A stretch of 64,000 nt of DNA from NCBI RefSeq assembly GCF_000183745.1, contig NC_014753.1, positions 62,001 to 126,000 on the forward strand, in the 5' to 3' direction. Every line of letters starts with the position of its first letter. Position 1 is the first letter of the stretch. Of the stretch, positions 55,755-63,485 are shown piece by piece. The notes below the pieces were generated by a model that was given only the letters and a program-made list of their open reading frames with translations, had not been told where the DNA came from and searched no databases. Source of the stretch: Oceanithermus profundus DSM 14977 (GTDB lineage Bacteria; Deinococcota; Deinococci; Deinococcales; Marinithermaceae). A program made the translations under genes and the position numbers.

Positions 55755-56639
55755 TCATGCCCCTAGGGCGCGTTTTAGGGTCATCTCGCCGTAGGTTTCT
55801 CCGCCGGTCTTGCGGTCCCACTTTTCTCGCATCAGGCCAGAACGGCGGAAGAGGCGATCCATTTGCGCCAAGTCCCCCCCGGTGAATACGGCCAGGGCGT
55901 TACAGAACGCCAGGTCCGCCTCCGACTGGCTGGCGTAGCCCAGCTCCTGCCAGCGACCTTCCCAAAGGGCGCGGTTCCGCTCCCCGTGCTTGCTTCTGAA
56001 CATGCGCTCGAGCACCACCTGATCATCGGCCGGCTCGTAGGTGCTGGTTAGAGACCTGCTGCTGGGCGGCTTCCGTTCCTGGGGTGGGTCGAGATAGGTT
56101 TGGTACAGCCACGCCAGGGCGTCGGGATCGGCGTTGATGGTGTGGGGTGCACCGGGGACGACCGCGCCCGTGAAGGTAAAAAAACGATCCTTTTCGTATA
56201 CCTCGACTGGGCCTCGCCGCCGCCGTTCGCCCGGGATCTCCCCGCGCAAAAAAATATGAAGCCCGCGGCCGCTAGGGGAGACCTCGGCAAAGGAACCAAG
56301 GCGCACGACGATCTCCTCGGCCCAGGCGTCCAGCCTCCCGGTCTCGGGGTCACGTACGCCGTCGAGGTCTACGCCCACGATGCCGTCGCCCGCGAAGACG
56401 AAGCCGATGCCGTCGAAACCACCCCGCTGCGCCACAAAGACGGCGTGGGCGTAGCTGGACCAACTGTCCGGGTTGGTGCTGCTTGCCAGCACGCGCCCCT
56501 TCAAGGTGGCGCGGTATGGCACCTTCGTAGGCTTCTTGCTGGACTCGCGGTGTTGCAGTTTCCAGACCACCCATCTACGCAATCTGCGTAGTTCCTCAGG
56601 CACAACGGGGGGCGGAGAGAATCGGGCTTCGGCGCTCAC
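55755..56639 (-). CDS. NrS-1-like primase-polymerase (PrimPol), helicase-less
   Basis: 294 aa from a leaderless GTG. The AEP-type domain (about 15-185) shows RRWVVWKLQHRESSKKPTKVPY, GIGFVFAGDGIVGVDLDGV with the DxD metal pair (D91, D93), and VSPSGRGLHIFLRG with the sxH motif (H128). Then EKDRFFTFTGAVV. The C-terminus (RNRALWEGRWQELGYASQSEADLAFCNALAVFTGGDLAQMDRLFRRSGLMREKW) matches the helix-bundle domain of NrS-1-type phage polymerases. The usual downstream helicase domain is absent. It should prime or copy plasmid DNA. Confidence 0.82.
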   Translation of the reverse strand: MSAEARFSPPPVVPEELRRLRRWVVWKLQHRESSKKPTKVPYRATLKGRVLASSTNPDSWSSYAHAVFVAQRGGFDGIGFVFAGDGIVGVDLDGVRDPETGRLDAWAEEIVVRLGSFAEVSPSGRGLHIFLRGEIPGERRRRGPVEVYEKDRFFTFTGAVVPGAPHTINADPDALAWLYQTYLDPPQERKPPSSRSLTSTYEPADDQVVLERMFRSKHGERNRALWEGRWQELGYASQSEADLAFCNALAVFTGGDLAQMDRLFRRSGLMREKWDRKTGGETYGEMTLKRALGA

Positions 56640-56645
56640 GCCACT

Positions 56646-56674
56646 ACCCTAGCGCTCGGTCACGCGGGAATGGG
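56646..56674 (-). promoter_or_regulatory. CCCATT-type leaderless promoter of the PrimPol gene
   Basis: CCCATT (56669-56674), 17 bp, TAGGGT (56646-56651), 6 nt to the GTG. The -35 lies inside the end of the RuvC-like gene. Confidence 0.7.
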
Positions 56675-57178
56675 CGCCTCTTCGTGCTGAATCACCATTC
56701 CGTAGAGCGCTAGACCAGTTGCGTCCAGTAAGTCCTCCTGCAAGCTGCCCGGCAGGCCGAAACGATTTTCGATGACAGCACGAACGTCCGAGCGCGAAGG
56801 GCGCCGTAGGCCAGTCAGCTTGTGGAGCCAAGTACGCTCCCCCTTGTGGCCGCTGTAGTACCCCACGGGTTCGAGCAGGGGCACCCCCCTTTCGATTACC
56901 ATCTGCCGGATCCGCACGTAGGTCAGGTTGAGCGCGGCCATGTCGTAGAGGTGCTGCGCGCCCTCGGGCGTGCGGGCCTTGTTGCGGGAGCCCTTCGTAA
57001 GGAGGCCCTTGAGCACCGGGCGCTCGAGGACGACGAGCGAGGCCTCCTCGATCCAGTCACCAAGCTGAGTCAAGTTCTTCACAGGAAGCACGCGGCTTTT
57101 GTAGACCCGCGGGCGCGGATGGGTCTGAAGGGCAGCCAGCCCAATCTTTTTGCTGCCAGGGTCGATACCGAGGATCAT
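56660..57178 (-). CDS. RuvC-fold nuclease
   Basis: 172 aa. RNase H-like core with the four acidic positions of RuvC: D6 in MILGIDPGSKKIGLA, E52 in LVVLERP, and D149/D152 in SLQEDLLDATGLALYG. A basic central region (SGHKGERTWLHKLTGLRRPSRSD) would contact branched DNA. Length agrees with RuvC (about 160-170 aa), but the sequence is distinct from chromosomal RuvC, so a plasmid or phage-type Holliday-junction resolvase is likely. TTGGAGG precedes the ATG. Confidence 0.8.
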   Translation of the reverse strand: MILGIDPGSKKIGLAALQTHPRPRVYKSRVLPVKNLTQLGDWIEEASLVVLERPVLKGLLTKGSRNKARTPEGAQHLYDMAALNLTYVRIRQMVIERGVPLLEPVGYYSGHKGERTWLHKLTGLRRPSRSDVRAVIENRFGLPGSLQEDLLDATGLALYGMVIQHEEAPIPA

Positions 57179-57196
57179 GGACTACCTCCAAGTCGA

Positions 57197-57223
57197 ACAC
57201 CCCCTCAGACCGAGGGGGTGTTG
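57197..57223 (-). promoter_or_regulatory. Leader hairpin before the RuvC-like gene
   Basis: 11-bp stem AACACCCCCTC with a 5-nt loop, between the lipoprotein stop and the ribosome site. No U-run. Confidence 0.6.
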
Positions 57224-57242
57224 GCTTAGCTGCTTAAGGGGG

Positions 57243-57866
57243 TTAGAAGATCTGGGCCGTAAGCGAGAGCTCGGGGACTTCGTAGAGGAAACGGAAGAGC
57301 ACGCGCGTGTAATCGGAGCCGTCCGGCCCCTGAGTCGTGCAAGTCGCGGTGCGGTTGGGTGCGATCGTTAGGTCGGGATTGGAGCGGATGGTGAAGCCGA
57401 GCGCCAGCGTTCCACTCAGAACGGCGTCCCGTTGTTCCGTGCTAAGTTCGGTCGCAAAGTCCAACTCGAGAGGGGTGCTTGCGGTCAGGTCCCACGTGAT
57501 CTCGTCACCGAGGGGGTTTTGCCACAGGGTATCGGGCGGCCCCAGGTAGGCCTGGACTTGCAAGCGCCCTGCGGTAAGATCTGCGCAAGCTAAGTCGAGG
57601 CGCGCTTGAGCTTTCAGGTTGAGCGTCAACTTCGAAGGGCGCAGCAGCGTTTGAGGCGCATCGTATTCGAAGATCATGCCCCGCTGGTCCGGTAACTGGC
57701 CGTCAAGTGAAAGCGTCATGCTATCGACCAGCGTGGGGACGTACTGCTCGAAGACGGCCTCTTGCTGAACAGGTTCCCCAATGATGGGGAAGGTCTGTTC
57801 GTTAAGCGAGCAAGAGGCAAAAAGCCCGGCGAGCAGCGCGAGCAAGAGAATCCATCGACGCTTCAT
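57243..57866 (-). CDS. Lipoprotein of unknown function
   Basis: 207 aa. Lipobox MKRRWILLLALLAGLFASC. The mature part is beta-rich, with ATCTTQG and LACADLT cysteines, and reads as a single immunoglobulin-like or lipid-binding fold (MTLSLDGQLPDQRGMIFEYDAPQTLL, LALGFTIRSNPDLTIAPN). GGAGG before the ATG. No family recognised. Confidence 0.78.
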   Translation of the reverse strand: MKRRWILLLALLAGLFASCSLNEQTFPIIGEPVQQEAVFEQYVPTLVDSMTLSLDGQLPDQRGMIFEYDAPQTLLRPSKLTLNLKAQARLDLACADLTAGRLQVQAYLGPPDTLWQNPLGDEITWDLTASTPLELDFATELSTEQRDAVLSGTLALGFTIRSNPDLTIAPNRTATCTTQGPDGSDYTRVLFRFLYEVPELSLTAQIF

Positions 57867-57881
57867 CGTTCCTCCTTTGGT

Positions 57882-58370
57882 TCAAGTCTGGGGGTCGTCC
57901 TCGACCTCGATGAGTTCGCGATCCCAGTTCGGGCCGCCTAGGTGCCGGAGTAAGAACTGCGTTCCACGCAAGGAGAGCATCACGAGCTGGCGGAACCCCT
58001 CACGCAAGTCCGCATCGCGGTAGCCATACGCCCGAGCTTTGTAAACGAGCAAGGCGGCGCGGTAGGCAAGGTGAGCGCGCTGGACGTTGGAAGCCATTAC
58101 AGCGAGTCGGTTGCCCACATCCTCGTTCTCGAGGGCGGCAGTAGCGGCCCGGTCGAAGAGCTCGTGGAAGGTGCGCGGGTTCGAAACGTCATACTCCCGG
58201 TCGCTAAGGCGCACTTTGGTGGGGGGCGGTTTCTTGAGGGAGGCGTTGGCCAGGTGCTCCTTTGCCCAGTTTTCGAAACCGGGGCCGGGCATGCCTTGGG
58301 CCAGCCATTCGAGCAACATGGCTTCCCACGTGGCGGGGAGTTTCTCGCTCATAAGCTCATGATGCAACAT
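57882..58370 (-). CDS. Hypothetical helical protein
   Basis: 162 aa from MLHHELMSEKLPATWEAML, or 156 aa from the next Met (58352). Mainly helical: WLAQGMPGPGFENWAKEHLANASLKK, then HELFDRAATAALENEDVGNRLAVMASNVQRAHLAYRAALLVYKARAYG. No ribosome site is obvious. It is divergent from the 58621 gene, and its C-terminus ends 15 nt before the lipoprotein gene. Function unknown. Confidence 0.65.
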   Translation of the reverse strand: MLHHELMSEKLPATWEAMLLEWLAQGMPGPGFENWAKEHLANASLKKPPPTKVRLSDREYDVSNPRTFHELFDRAATAALENEDVGNRLAVMASNVQRAHLAYRAALLVYKARAYGYRDADLREGFRQLVMLSLRGTQFLLRHLGGPNWDRELIEVEDDPQT

Positions 58371-58428
58371 TCCCACACTACGCTGGCGGTTTAAACCGAA
58401 CCGCTGACTGGCAATGCGGGAAACCCCT

Positions 58429-58457
58429 TTGTTGCGGTTAAGCTCGGATTCTACAAT
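58429..58457 (+). promoter_or_regulatory. Sigma-A-type promoter of the 58621-58842 gene
   Basis: TTGTTG (58429-58434), 17 bp, TACAAT (58452-58457). It is the clearest classical -35/-10 pair in the window, and predicts a transcript start near 58464 and a leader of about 157 nt. Confidence 0.65.
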
Positions 58458-58505
58458 GAAGGCAGGTCGCGACGGCCCCGCGGCCTGGGTTCTTGACAAG
58501 ATGCA

Positions 58506-58614
58506 CGCACCGGGGTGGCCCGCCCTGGTGCGCAGGAAGATAGAAGCCCCGTGGGCGGGGGCAGGTCTTTTCGGAGGCCTGCCCCTGCCCCGGGGACAGG
58601 CCTCCTTCGGGAGG
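58506..58614 (+). promoter_or_regulatory. Switch-like structured leader with alternative hairpins
   Basis: A stable hairpin (58506-58532) is followed by three mutually exclusive ones. A: GGGGCAGG (58558-58565) with 58578-58585. B: GGAGGCCTG (58573-58581) with 58597-58605, extended by CCCC/GGGG. C: CCTCC-TTCG-GGAGG (58601-58614), which holds the ribosome site in a UUCG-capped stem. B competes with both A and C, so A+C would be OFF and B would be ON. Confidence 0.6.
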
Positions 58615-58620
58615 TAAGGA

Positions 58621-58842
58621 ATGATTTTTCCTGCTGCAAACGTTGCTGAGGCTCGCGAGCTCGTTGACGCTCGCGAGGCCGTCTATCTGGGCGCCGTCTC
58701 TTCGGAGGCGGCGCATGAGGTTCTCCTCGAAAGGGGAGAGGACTTCGCCCTCGAGGGGCGCCCCGCTCCCGAGGACGAGGTGTGGGTGCGCGGACGCACC
58801 CGTGATGGGCGCGCGTACTACGCGCGCTACATTGTGCGGTAG
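58621..58842 (+). CDS. Small hypothetical protein under a switch-like leader
   Basis: 73 aa, MIFPAANVAEARELVDAREAV start. The ribosome site GGAGG is 6 nt before the ATG, inside hairpin C. Alpha/beta pattern: YLGAVSSEAAHEVLLERGEDFALEGRPAPEDEVWVRGRTRDGRAYYARYIV. Monocistronic: own promoter, own terminator, convergent neighbour. No known family; the elaborate leader implies that its dose is controlled. Confidence 0.75.
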   Translation: MIFPAANVAEARELVDAREAVYLGAVSSEAAHEVLLERGEDFALEGRPAPEDEVWVRGRTRDGRAYYARYIVR

Positions 58843-58849
58843 GGCCGTT

Positions 58850-58884
58850 GACCCCCTGGCAAAAGCCAGGGGGTCTACCTTTTG
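58850..58884 (+). terminator. Terminator of the 58621-58842 gene
   Basis: 11-bp stem GACCCCCTGGC with AAAA loop (58850-58875), then TACCTTTT. Could also stop the convergent annealing-protein gene. Confidence 0.88.
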
Positions 58885-58902
58885 GTTTCCGTCGATGACG
58901 AC

Positions 58903-59652
58903 CTACGCCGCCTCATCTTCCACCAGCAGGCGCCGCAACTCTCCGTAGAGGGCCCGCTGCTCCTCCGGCGTCTTCCCGTAACCGCCGTGCTTGGTGATGA
59001 TCCGGGCTGCCGCCGCCCCCTTGCCTTGCTTCTTGAGCCTCGCCACGAGCTGGTTGATCAGTTCGATGGGGTCGACCTTGGCCGCTGCCGTGGCCCGGGA
59101 GTCCTCCGCCCGGACGCTGTCCGCGGTGGGTTTGGGCTTCGCCTCCGGGGGGCGCACCGCCGCGGGCCTGCGCCCCTGCGACGCGGGCGCGCGCTCGCTC
59201 GCGGCCAGGTCCTCCTCGGTGGGCTCGGTTACGATCCGCCCCTTGAGCTTCTTCGGGGGTCGGTACTTGCCGTCCTTGCCCTTGCTCACCCATACCGGCT
59301 CGAGGTCGCGCACGTGCCGGCCGACCCCGAAGTTCTCGGCGACCCGCCGGAAGGCCTTGGTGTAGGCACCGGAAAGCGTGGACCACTCGCCCACGTTCTC
59401 TTTGGTGACGCCCAGCACCGTGAGGCGGCAACGCACCTTGAAATCGTCGGGCCCGAGCTGGACGTGCTCGTACTCGGCGCGCCAGTTCTCGACCCCGACC
59501 ACTTCGTCGAGGCGCTCCTCGATGCGCCAGCGCTCGACGTAGGGGGCAATCTGGGCCCGGGTCTTGTCCTTCCTCTCCTGCACGGGCACCCAGGAGATTG
59601 CGTCGTCGGGGAAGGGCTCCTTGAGTCGCTTCCTCACTTCGTTCCAGTCCAC
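58903..59652 (-). CDS. DdrA/Rad52-family single-strand annealing protein
   Basis: Anneals complementary ssDNA in recombination, 249 aa from a GTG at 59652 (VDWNEVRKRLKEPFP), preceded by TGGAGGTGAAC. The Rad52-type core: IAPYVERWRIEERLDEVVGVENWRAEYEHV, FKVRCRLTVLGVTKENVGEWS, GAYTKAFRRVAENFGVGRHVRDLEPVWV, corresponding to the YI..r.v.drLdevvG..nW, VxCxLTV, kAaxdAlKRaAxxFGiGrYLY pattern. The C-terminal third is a Pro/Ala linker and a helical tail. Kin of Deinococcus DdrA and phage annealing proteins. Confidence 0.85.
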   Translation of the reverse strand: MDWNEVRKRLKEPFPDDAISWVPVQERKDKTRAQIAPYVERWRIEERLDEVVGVENWRAEYEHVQLGPDDFKVRCRLTVLGVTKENVGEWSTLSGAYTKAFRRVAENFGVGRHVRDLEPVWVSKGKDGKYRPPKKLKGRIVTEPTEEDLAASERAPASQGRRPAAVRPPEAKPKPTADSVRAEDSRATAAAKVDPIELINQLVARLKKQGKGAAAARIITKHGGYGKTPEEQRALYGELRRLLVEDEAA

Positions 59653-59669
59653 GTTCACCTCCAATGGAA

Positions 59670-59693
59670 AGGCCGGCCCTTCTGGGCCGGCCT
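59670..59693 (-). promoter_or_regulatory. Leader hairpin before the annealing-protein gene
   Basis: 10-bp stem AGGCCGGCCC with TTCT loop (AGAA in RNA), just upstream of the ribosome site. Confidence 0.6.
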
Positions 59694-59712
59694 CACGTCT
59701 TGCCTTCCTTTC

Positions 59713-60753
59713 TCAGTAGAGCGTCACCGCAGGGCGGCCGCAGCCGGCGAACTGCGCCGTAGCCAGGAGCGTGCCGTCCGTGGCCACGAAGTGCACGCCC
59801 CCGCTGTCGAAGCCGTAGCGCCCCTGGCTGCTCGCGCAGGCGCGCGACCAGTGCAGCGGGTCGCCCGGGACGGCCTCCATGTGGAAGTCGATCTGGAGCG
59901 GCGTGCTGCCGTCGGTACCGTAGGTCCACTTGTAGAGGACGTCGGGCAGTGGCGTGACCGTGCCGCCTAGCCAGGGGTCCTGCGGGTCGTCGGCGTCGTA
60001 GCGGAAGTGGTCGGTGTCGAAGTTGCCGTACGCGCTGTCCGGCGCGATCCCCACGACCTTCGTCTGCGAGTCGGTGCCGAGGAATCCCGCCATGAGGACG
60101 CCGTAGGCCGTGTACCCGAAGGACGCGGTCGGGGCGCTGGGCGCGGCGAGGTAGGGAACCGTCACGGCGCTCACGACCCGGCCCAGCGTGTTGCTATCGG
60201 CCATCGTCACCTGGAGCGGGGCAGGGGAGAGCGCCGAGGGGACCACCCAGAAACCGGTGTCGGCCGGGTCGCTGTCCCAGCGGTCGCCGCTGTCGATCGC
60301 CCCCGTCACGGCGTAGCCGTACGCGCCGCTAGTGCCGCCACAAGAGAGCTCGTAGCCGCGGAAGGGCAACCCGTCGCCGTCCTGGTCCCCTTCGAGCAGC
60401 ACGTCGACGGTGCAGCCATCCTGGCCCAGGGCCGCCAGGTCGAACCCGAGCGCTTCGACGATCCCCGCGGTGGCCACGTCGATCCCGAGGTCGGTGTAGG
60501 CGTGGGCGCCGCTCGCGGCGGTGAGGATCAGCCCGGCCTGGCCGACCGTGATCTCGACGAGGCGTTCGCCCAGGAAGGCCTGCAACTCCACGTCGTTCAT
60601 CGAGACCGTCGGGACCTCGACCGGGGGCGGGGTGACGCTCGACCCGTCCGTCCCGCCCGTGCCGCCATCGACGCCGGCGGTGCCGCCGCACCCGGCGAGC
60701 AAGAGGGCCGTGAGTACCGAGAACACCAGGAAACCGAAAACGTATCGCTTCAT
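59713..60753 (-). CDS. Lipoprotein of unknown function (paralogue of the next)
   Basis: 346 aa. Lipobox MKRYVFGFLVFSVLTALLLAGCGG, Gly/Thr-rich tether (residues 24-45), then beta-rich domain. Shares layout with the adjacent 60779-61780 lipoprotein: PDSAYGNF...GTVTPLP, VTMADSNTLGRVVSAVT; both end in a short beta tail with a single QFAGCGRP/IQGCGQYE cysteine motif. So the pair probably arose by duplication. No known family. Confidence 0.78.
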   Translation of the reverse strand: MKRYVFGFLVFSVLTALLLAGCGGTAGVDGGTGGTDGSSVTPPPVEVPTVSMNDVELQAFLGERLVEITVGQAGLILTAASGAHAYTDLGIDVATAGIVEALGFDLAALGQDGCTVDVLLEGDQDGDGLPFRGYELSCGGTSGAYGYAVTGAIDSGDRWDSDPADTGFWVVPSALSPAPLQVTMADSNTLGRVVSAVTVPYLAAPSAPTASFGYTAYGVLMAGFLGTDSQTKVVGIAPDSAYGNFDTDHFRYDADDPQDPWLGGTVTPLPDVLYKWTYGTDGSTPLQIDFHMEAVPGDPLHWSRACASSQGRYGFDSGGVHFVATDGTLLATAQFAGCGRPAVTLY

Positions 60754-60778
60754 GATCCCTCCTTCGTCTGGTTGCTGC

Positions 60779-61780
60779 CTAGAAGAACGTTTCGACCTCG
60801 TACTGGCCGCAACCCTGGATCGTCACCAGGGCCACGGCGTTGCCGCTCGGGTCCAGGTAGTAGACCTTGCCCGCCGTGAGGCCAGCGGTCAACCCGCCGT
60901 TTTCCGAACAACTCGGATCGAGGAGCAAGGGGCTGGCGGCCGGGACGACCGGCATCAGCTCGACCGGGCCGTAGGCGGTCGCACCCTCCGAGATCCCGAA
61001 GGTCAGCCTCCCCGAGGGGAGCACCCAGTATGTGTTGCCCGCTCCGGTGGGGGCCGCGGGCTCGAGCGTCGCCTGCACGGGCCCCCAGTCCGCCGAGTAA
61101 CCCAGTTCCACCCGCCCCACCTGCTGGCCCTGCTGCTCCACGTCGACCAGCATGGACGGCAGGTATTCGATGGCGAGCGGCGACTGCGTCCAGGAGACCC
61201 GCGTGATCTCGGAGATCCCCCAGCGCGCCACCTCGTCCCCCTCGGGAGCCGTGACCTGGAGGATCAGCGGACCCCCCTCGGCGGCGGCATCGAAACTCTG
61301 ACTGACGACGTTGGCGTCGTAGTCCCCGGAGAGCTCGCCCAGCCCCGCGGCGCCGCTCAGTGCGAAGTATGCCCCGCTGGGAAGCTGGCCGCTGAGGTCG
61401 TAGGTTCGGATGGCCCAGGCGTAGCCGTCCCCGTCCCCGTCGCCGCTTCGCAAGGTCATCACCGTTCCTTGCGGCGGTAGGGCAGGGGAAGGCTCCACCC
61501 CCAAGATCCCGAGCCAGGTCACGGTATGGCGCTCCAGCGTGAACGCCCCGAAGTCGACGGGTGGGTAGTAGTCCGGTGTTCCCACCGTGGCCATCACCGC
61601 AAGTCCGTACTGCATCGTGGCCAGGGCGAGGGCCCGTTCGGCATAGGGGCGCACGTTGGCGTAGGGGTCGGCGCCCGCGGCCGAGTCCGTGCCGGTGGTG
61701 TCGGAAGGGGTACCGCAGCCCGAAAGGGCTGCGGCGAGCAGCGTGAGGACCAGCATCGAGGTCAGCGCACGTCGTTTCAT
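60779..61780 (-). CDS. Lipoprotein of unknown function
   Basis: 333 aa from MKRRALTSMLVLTLLAAALSGCG, with the lipobox LSGC (an earlier ATG, 15 nt upstream, is possible). Mature part: AERALALATMQYGLAVMATVG, GVEPSPALPPQGTVMTLRSGDGDGDGYAWAIRTYDLSG, LVTIQGCGQYEVE. The GDGDGDGY stretch could bind calcium. It overlaps or adjoins the nuclease gene, indicating an operon of surface proteins. Confidence 0.78.
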   Translation of the reverse strand: MKRRALTSMLVLTLLAAALSGCGTPSDTTGTDSAAGADPYANVRPYAERALALATMQYGLAVMATVGTPDYYPPVDFGAFTLERHTVTWLGILGVEPSPALPPQGTVMTLRSGDGDGDGYAWAIRTYDLSGQLPSGAYFALSGAAGLGELSGDYDANVVSQSFDAAAEGGPLILQVTAPEGDEVARWGISEITRVSWTQSPLAIEYLPSMLVDVEQQGQQVGRVELGYSADWGPVQATLEPAAPTGAGNTYWVLPSGRLTFGISEGATAYGPVELMPVVPAASPLLLDPSCSENGGLTAGLTAGKVYYLDPSGNAVALVTIQGCGQYEVETFF

Positions 61781-61791
61781 CGCATCTCCTT

Positions 61792-62649
61792 TCATCTACA
61801 GGCCTTCTCCTGGCCCTTCCTCCCTTCGTAGCTGAACCGGTCGACGACCTCCCCGTTCCGCCACAGCAGGACGGTGTCGCCCTTGTTGCTGAGCTCGGGC
61901 CGCCCCTCGATGCGAATGGCGAGCGTGCCCGGCGTGGCCTGGCCGCTCAGGGGGATGCGCAACCCGTCGTCGTCGCCCACCTCCCAGCCGTCGAGGTCCA
62001 CCGCCCGGGTGACCTCGAGCCAGATCTCCTCGCGGCCGGCGTCGGGGCCTGCGGGGTTGTAGACCGCGCACTTGATCCGTACCGGGAGCCCCTGGGCCTC
62101 CTGCTCGGTCTGGGCGTAGGCGGCCCACACCCCCAGGAGCTCCTCGCGGGCCTTCGCCTGGGCGGCGTCGTAGTAGGGGAGGTAGCGGTCGTGGTCGAGG
62201 ACGAAGACCTCGGCCCAGCCGCTCGCCACCAGCTCGTAGTTGAGCGAAGTGTAGGCGCGGCCGTCCTTCGAGATCCAGGCCGCGGTGCCCGGCTGGTAGT
62301 CCACATAGACGTAGGCGAGCGTGCGCCCGTAGCGGTCGATGCCCACGCGCTCGAGGTAGACCCGGTAGCCCCCGCGGTCGAGGAGCCCTTCGAGGGCTGC
62401 CTTGGCCTTCTTCCCCAGCTCGATCTCCAGCGGGTCCGAGGTCCGCTGGTTGTCGCTGCTCTCGGGGGTGTCGATCATCACCAGCCGCACCTTCTCCTGG
62501 CTGGCGACCTCGATGGTGTCGCCGTCGTAGACGTAGGTGACCGGGTAGGGTCCCTCGAGGGCGCCGGCGATCAGGATGCTGGGCGGGGCCGCCTGGCTAC
62601 ACGCGCTGAGCGTGAGCAGGAAGGCGAAGACGAAGAACAGGTTTCGCAT
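61792..62649 (-). CDS. Lipoprotein thermonuclease (SNase) with C-terminal LTD-like domain
   Basis: 285 aa from MRNLFFVFAFLLTLSACSQ (lipobox LSAC). The SNase domain (about 35-175) shows VYDGDTIEVASQEKVRLVMIDTPESSD with the Asp, Arg and Glu of the active site, and RVGIDRYGRTLAYVYVD with the second Arg. The C-terminal 90 residues (VYNPAGPDAGREEIWLEVTRAVDLDGWEVGDDDGL...) look like a lamin-tail domain. A surface nuclease could digest extracellular DNA. The ATG at 62649 follows GGAGG at proper distance. Confidence 0.88.
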   Translation of the reverse strand: MRNLFFVFAFLLTLSACSQAAPPSILIAGALEGPYPVTYVYDGDTIEVASQEKVRLVMIDTPESSDNQRTSDPLEIELGKKAKAALEGLLDRGGYRVYLERVGIDRYGRTLAYVYVDYQPGTAAWISKDGRAYTSLNYELVASGWAEVFVLDHDRYLPYYDAAQAKAREELLGVWAAYAQTEQEAQGLPVRIKCAVYNPAGPDAGREEIWLEVTRAVDLDGWEVGDDDGLRIPLSGQATPGTLAIRIEGRPELSNKGDTVLLWRNGEVVDRFSYEGRKGQEKACR

Positions 62650-62722
62650 CATCTCCTCCAAGGATAGAGTCCAAGAAGCCGGGGTTTGGGTCATCCTTCA
62701 GAACTGTTACGGGGTGCAGTAG

Positions 62723-62749
62723 GGGCGGCAGGTCGAAGCGCTGCCGCCC
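62723..62749 (-). promoter_or_regulatory. Hairpin between the 62768 gene and the nuclease gene
   Basis: 9-bp stem GGGCGGCAG with a 9-nt loop; no U-run. Confidence 0.5.
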
Positions 62750-62767
62750 TGTCTGAGGTGTGGGGTG

Positions 62768-62992
62768 CTAGGAGGCTGCACGCTCCACACCTGCGCGGCG
62801 TGATGCCCTTGTCGCGACCTGCCAGTGCAGGTCGGCGAGCGCGTCTTCTTTGGTCGGTCCCGCGCCGACATACATGATGTGGTCGTCGTAGAGCGCGTTC
62901 GCGCACCATCCACCGCTGGGGTGTCGTTCGTAACCTACCCGGAAGCCCCGCGCCTGTATTTCTGCGAGTTTCTGGCTGCCTTCGAGGCTCAT
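62768..62992 (-). CDS. Small hypothetical protein
   Basis: 74 aa from MSLEGSQKLAEIQARGFRVGY, AAAGGAGG 5 nt upstream. Alpha/beta pattern with PTKEDALADLHWQVATRA at the end, as in HicB- or DUF1902-like small antitoxin folds; similarity is only general. Follows the 63018 gene after 25 nt. Function unknown. Confidence 0.68.
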   Translation of the reverse strand: MSLEGSQKLAEIQARGFRVGYERHPSGGWCANALYDDHIMYVGAGPTKEDALADLHWQVATRASRRAGVERAAS

Positions 62993-63017
62993 GTCGCCTC
63001 CTTTCGCTAGAAGCTGC

Positions 63018-63485
63018 CTAGCCCTGAGCATGGACCTGGCGCGTGGGGGTTTGCGCAGCGCGCTTGAAGGCCTCCTTGGCCTGTTCGGCCCAGGCCGCAT
63101 CTGGAGCTTCGAACCAGGTGAAGCCCGCCAGCGCATCGCTGATGCCCATGCCCCCAAGATCCAGCAACAGCTCGGCGTTCACTTCGGAAACGGCCGGGGC
63201 TTCACGATCTTCGGTCTTGACGTACAGCATCAGCGTGTAGGGCTTGGGATACTCGATCGCAGCCCAGTTGGAGATCCCTTGGGTCAGCTTGGGAAGCGCC
63301 TCCCGGCCGAGGCCATGAAAGACGACCTCCAACCGGCCGCCCACGGCGTTCACTCCGATGCTGCGCGCACCCAGCGCACGGGCGCGCTGGAGCAAGGCCT
63401 TGGGGCCACTTTCGTTCATTCCTCCTTTGCCCAGGACCAGCCGCAGGCGCGGCACCCAGTTGTCGATCTGCTGCTTAGTCGCCAT
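63018..63485 (-). CDS. Hypothetical protein, 155 aa
   Basis: Starts MATKQQIDNWVPRLRLVLGKGG. Two beta segments (RSIGVNAVGGRLEVVFHGLG, YPKPYTLMLYVKTE) and helices; ends FEAPDAAWAEQAKEAFKRAAQ. Overlaps the 63475 gene by 11 nt. No recognised family. Confidence 0.7.
   Translation of the reverse strand: MATKQQIDNWVPRLRLVLGKGGMNESGPKALLQRARALGARSIGVNAVGGRLEVVFHGLGREALPKLTQGISNWAAIEYPKPYTLMLYVKTEDREAPAVSEVNAELLLDLGGMGISDALAGFTWFEAPDAAWAEQAKEAFKRAAQTPTRQVHAQG

Noticed and set aside
58493-58498. TTGACA as a second promoter before the 58621 gene
   Set aside because: No -10-like hexamer stands 16-18 bp downstream, and it lies inside the predicted structured leader.
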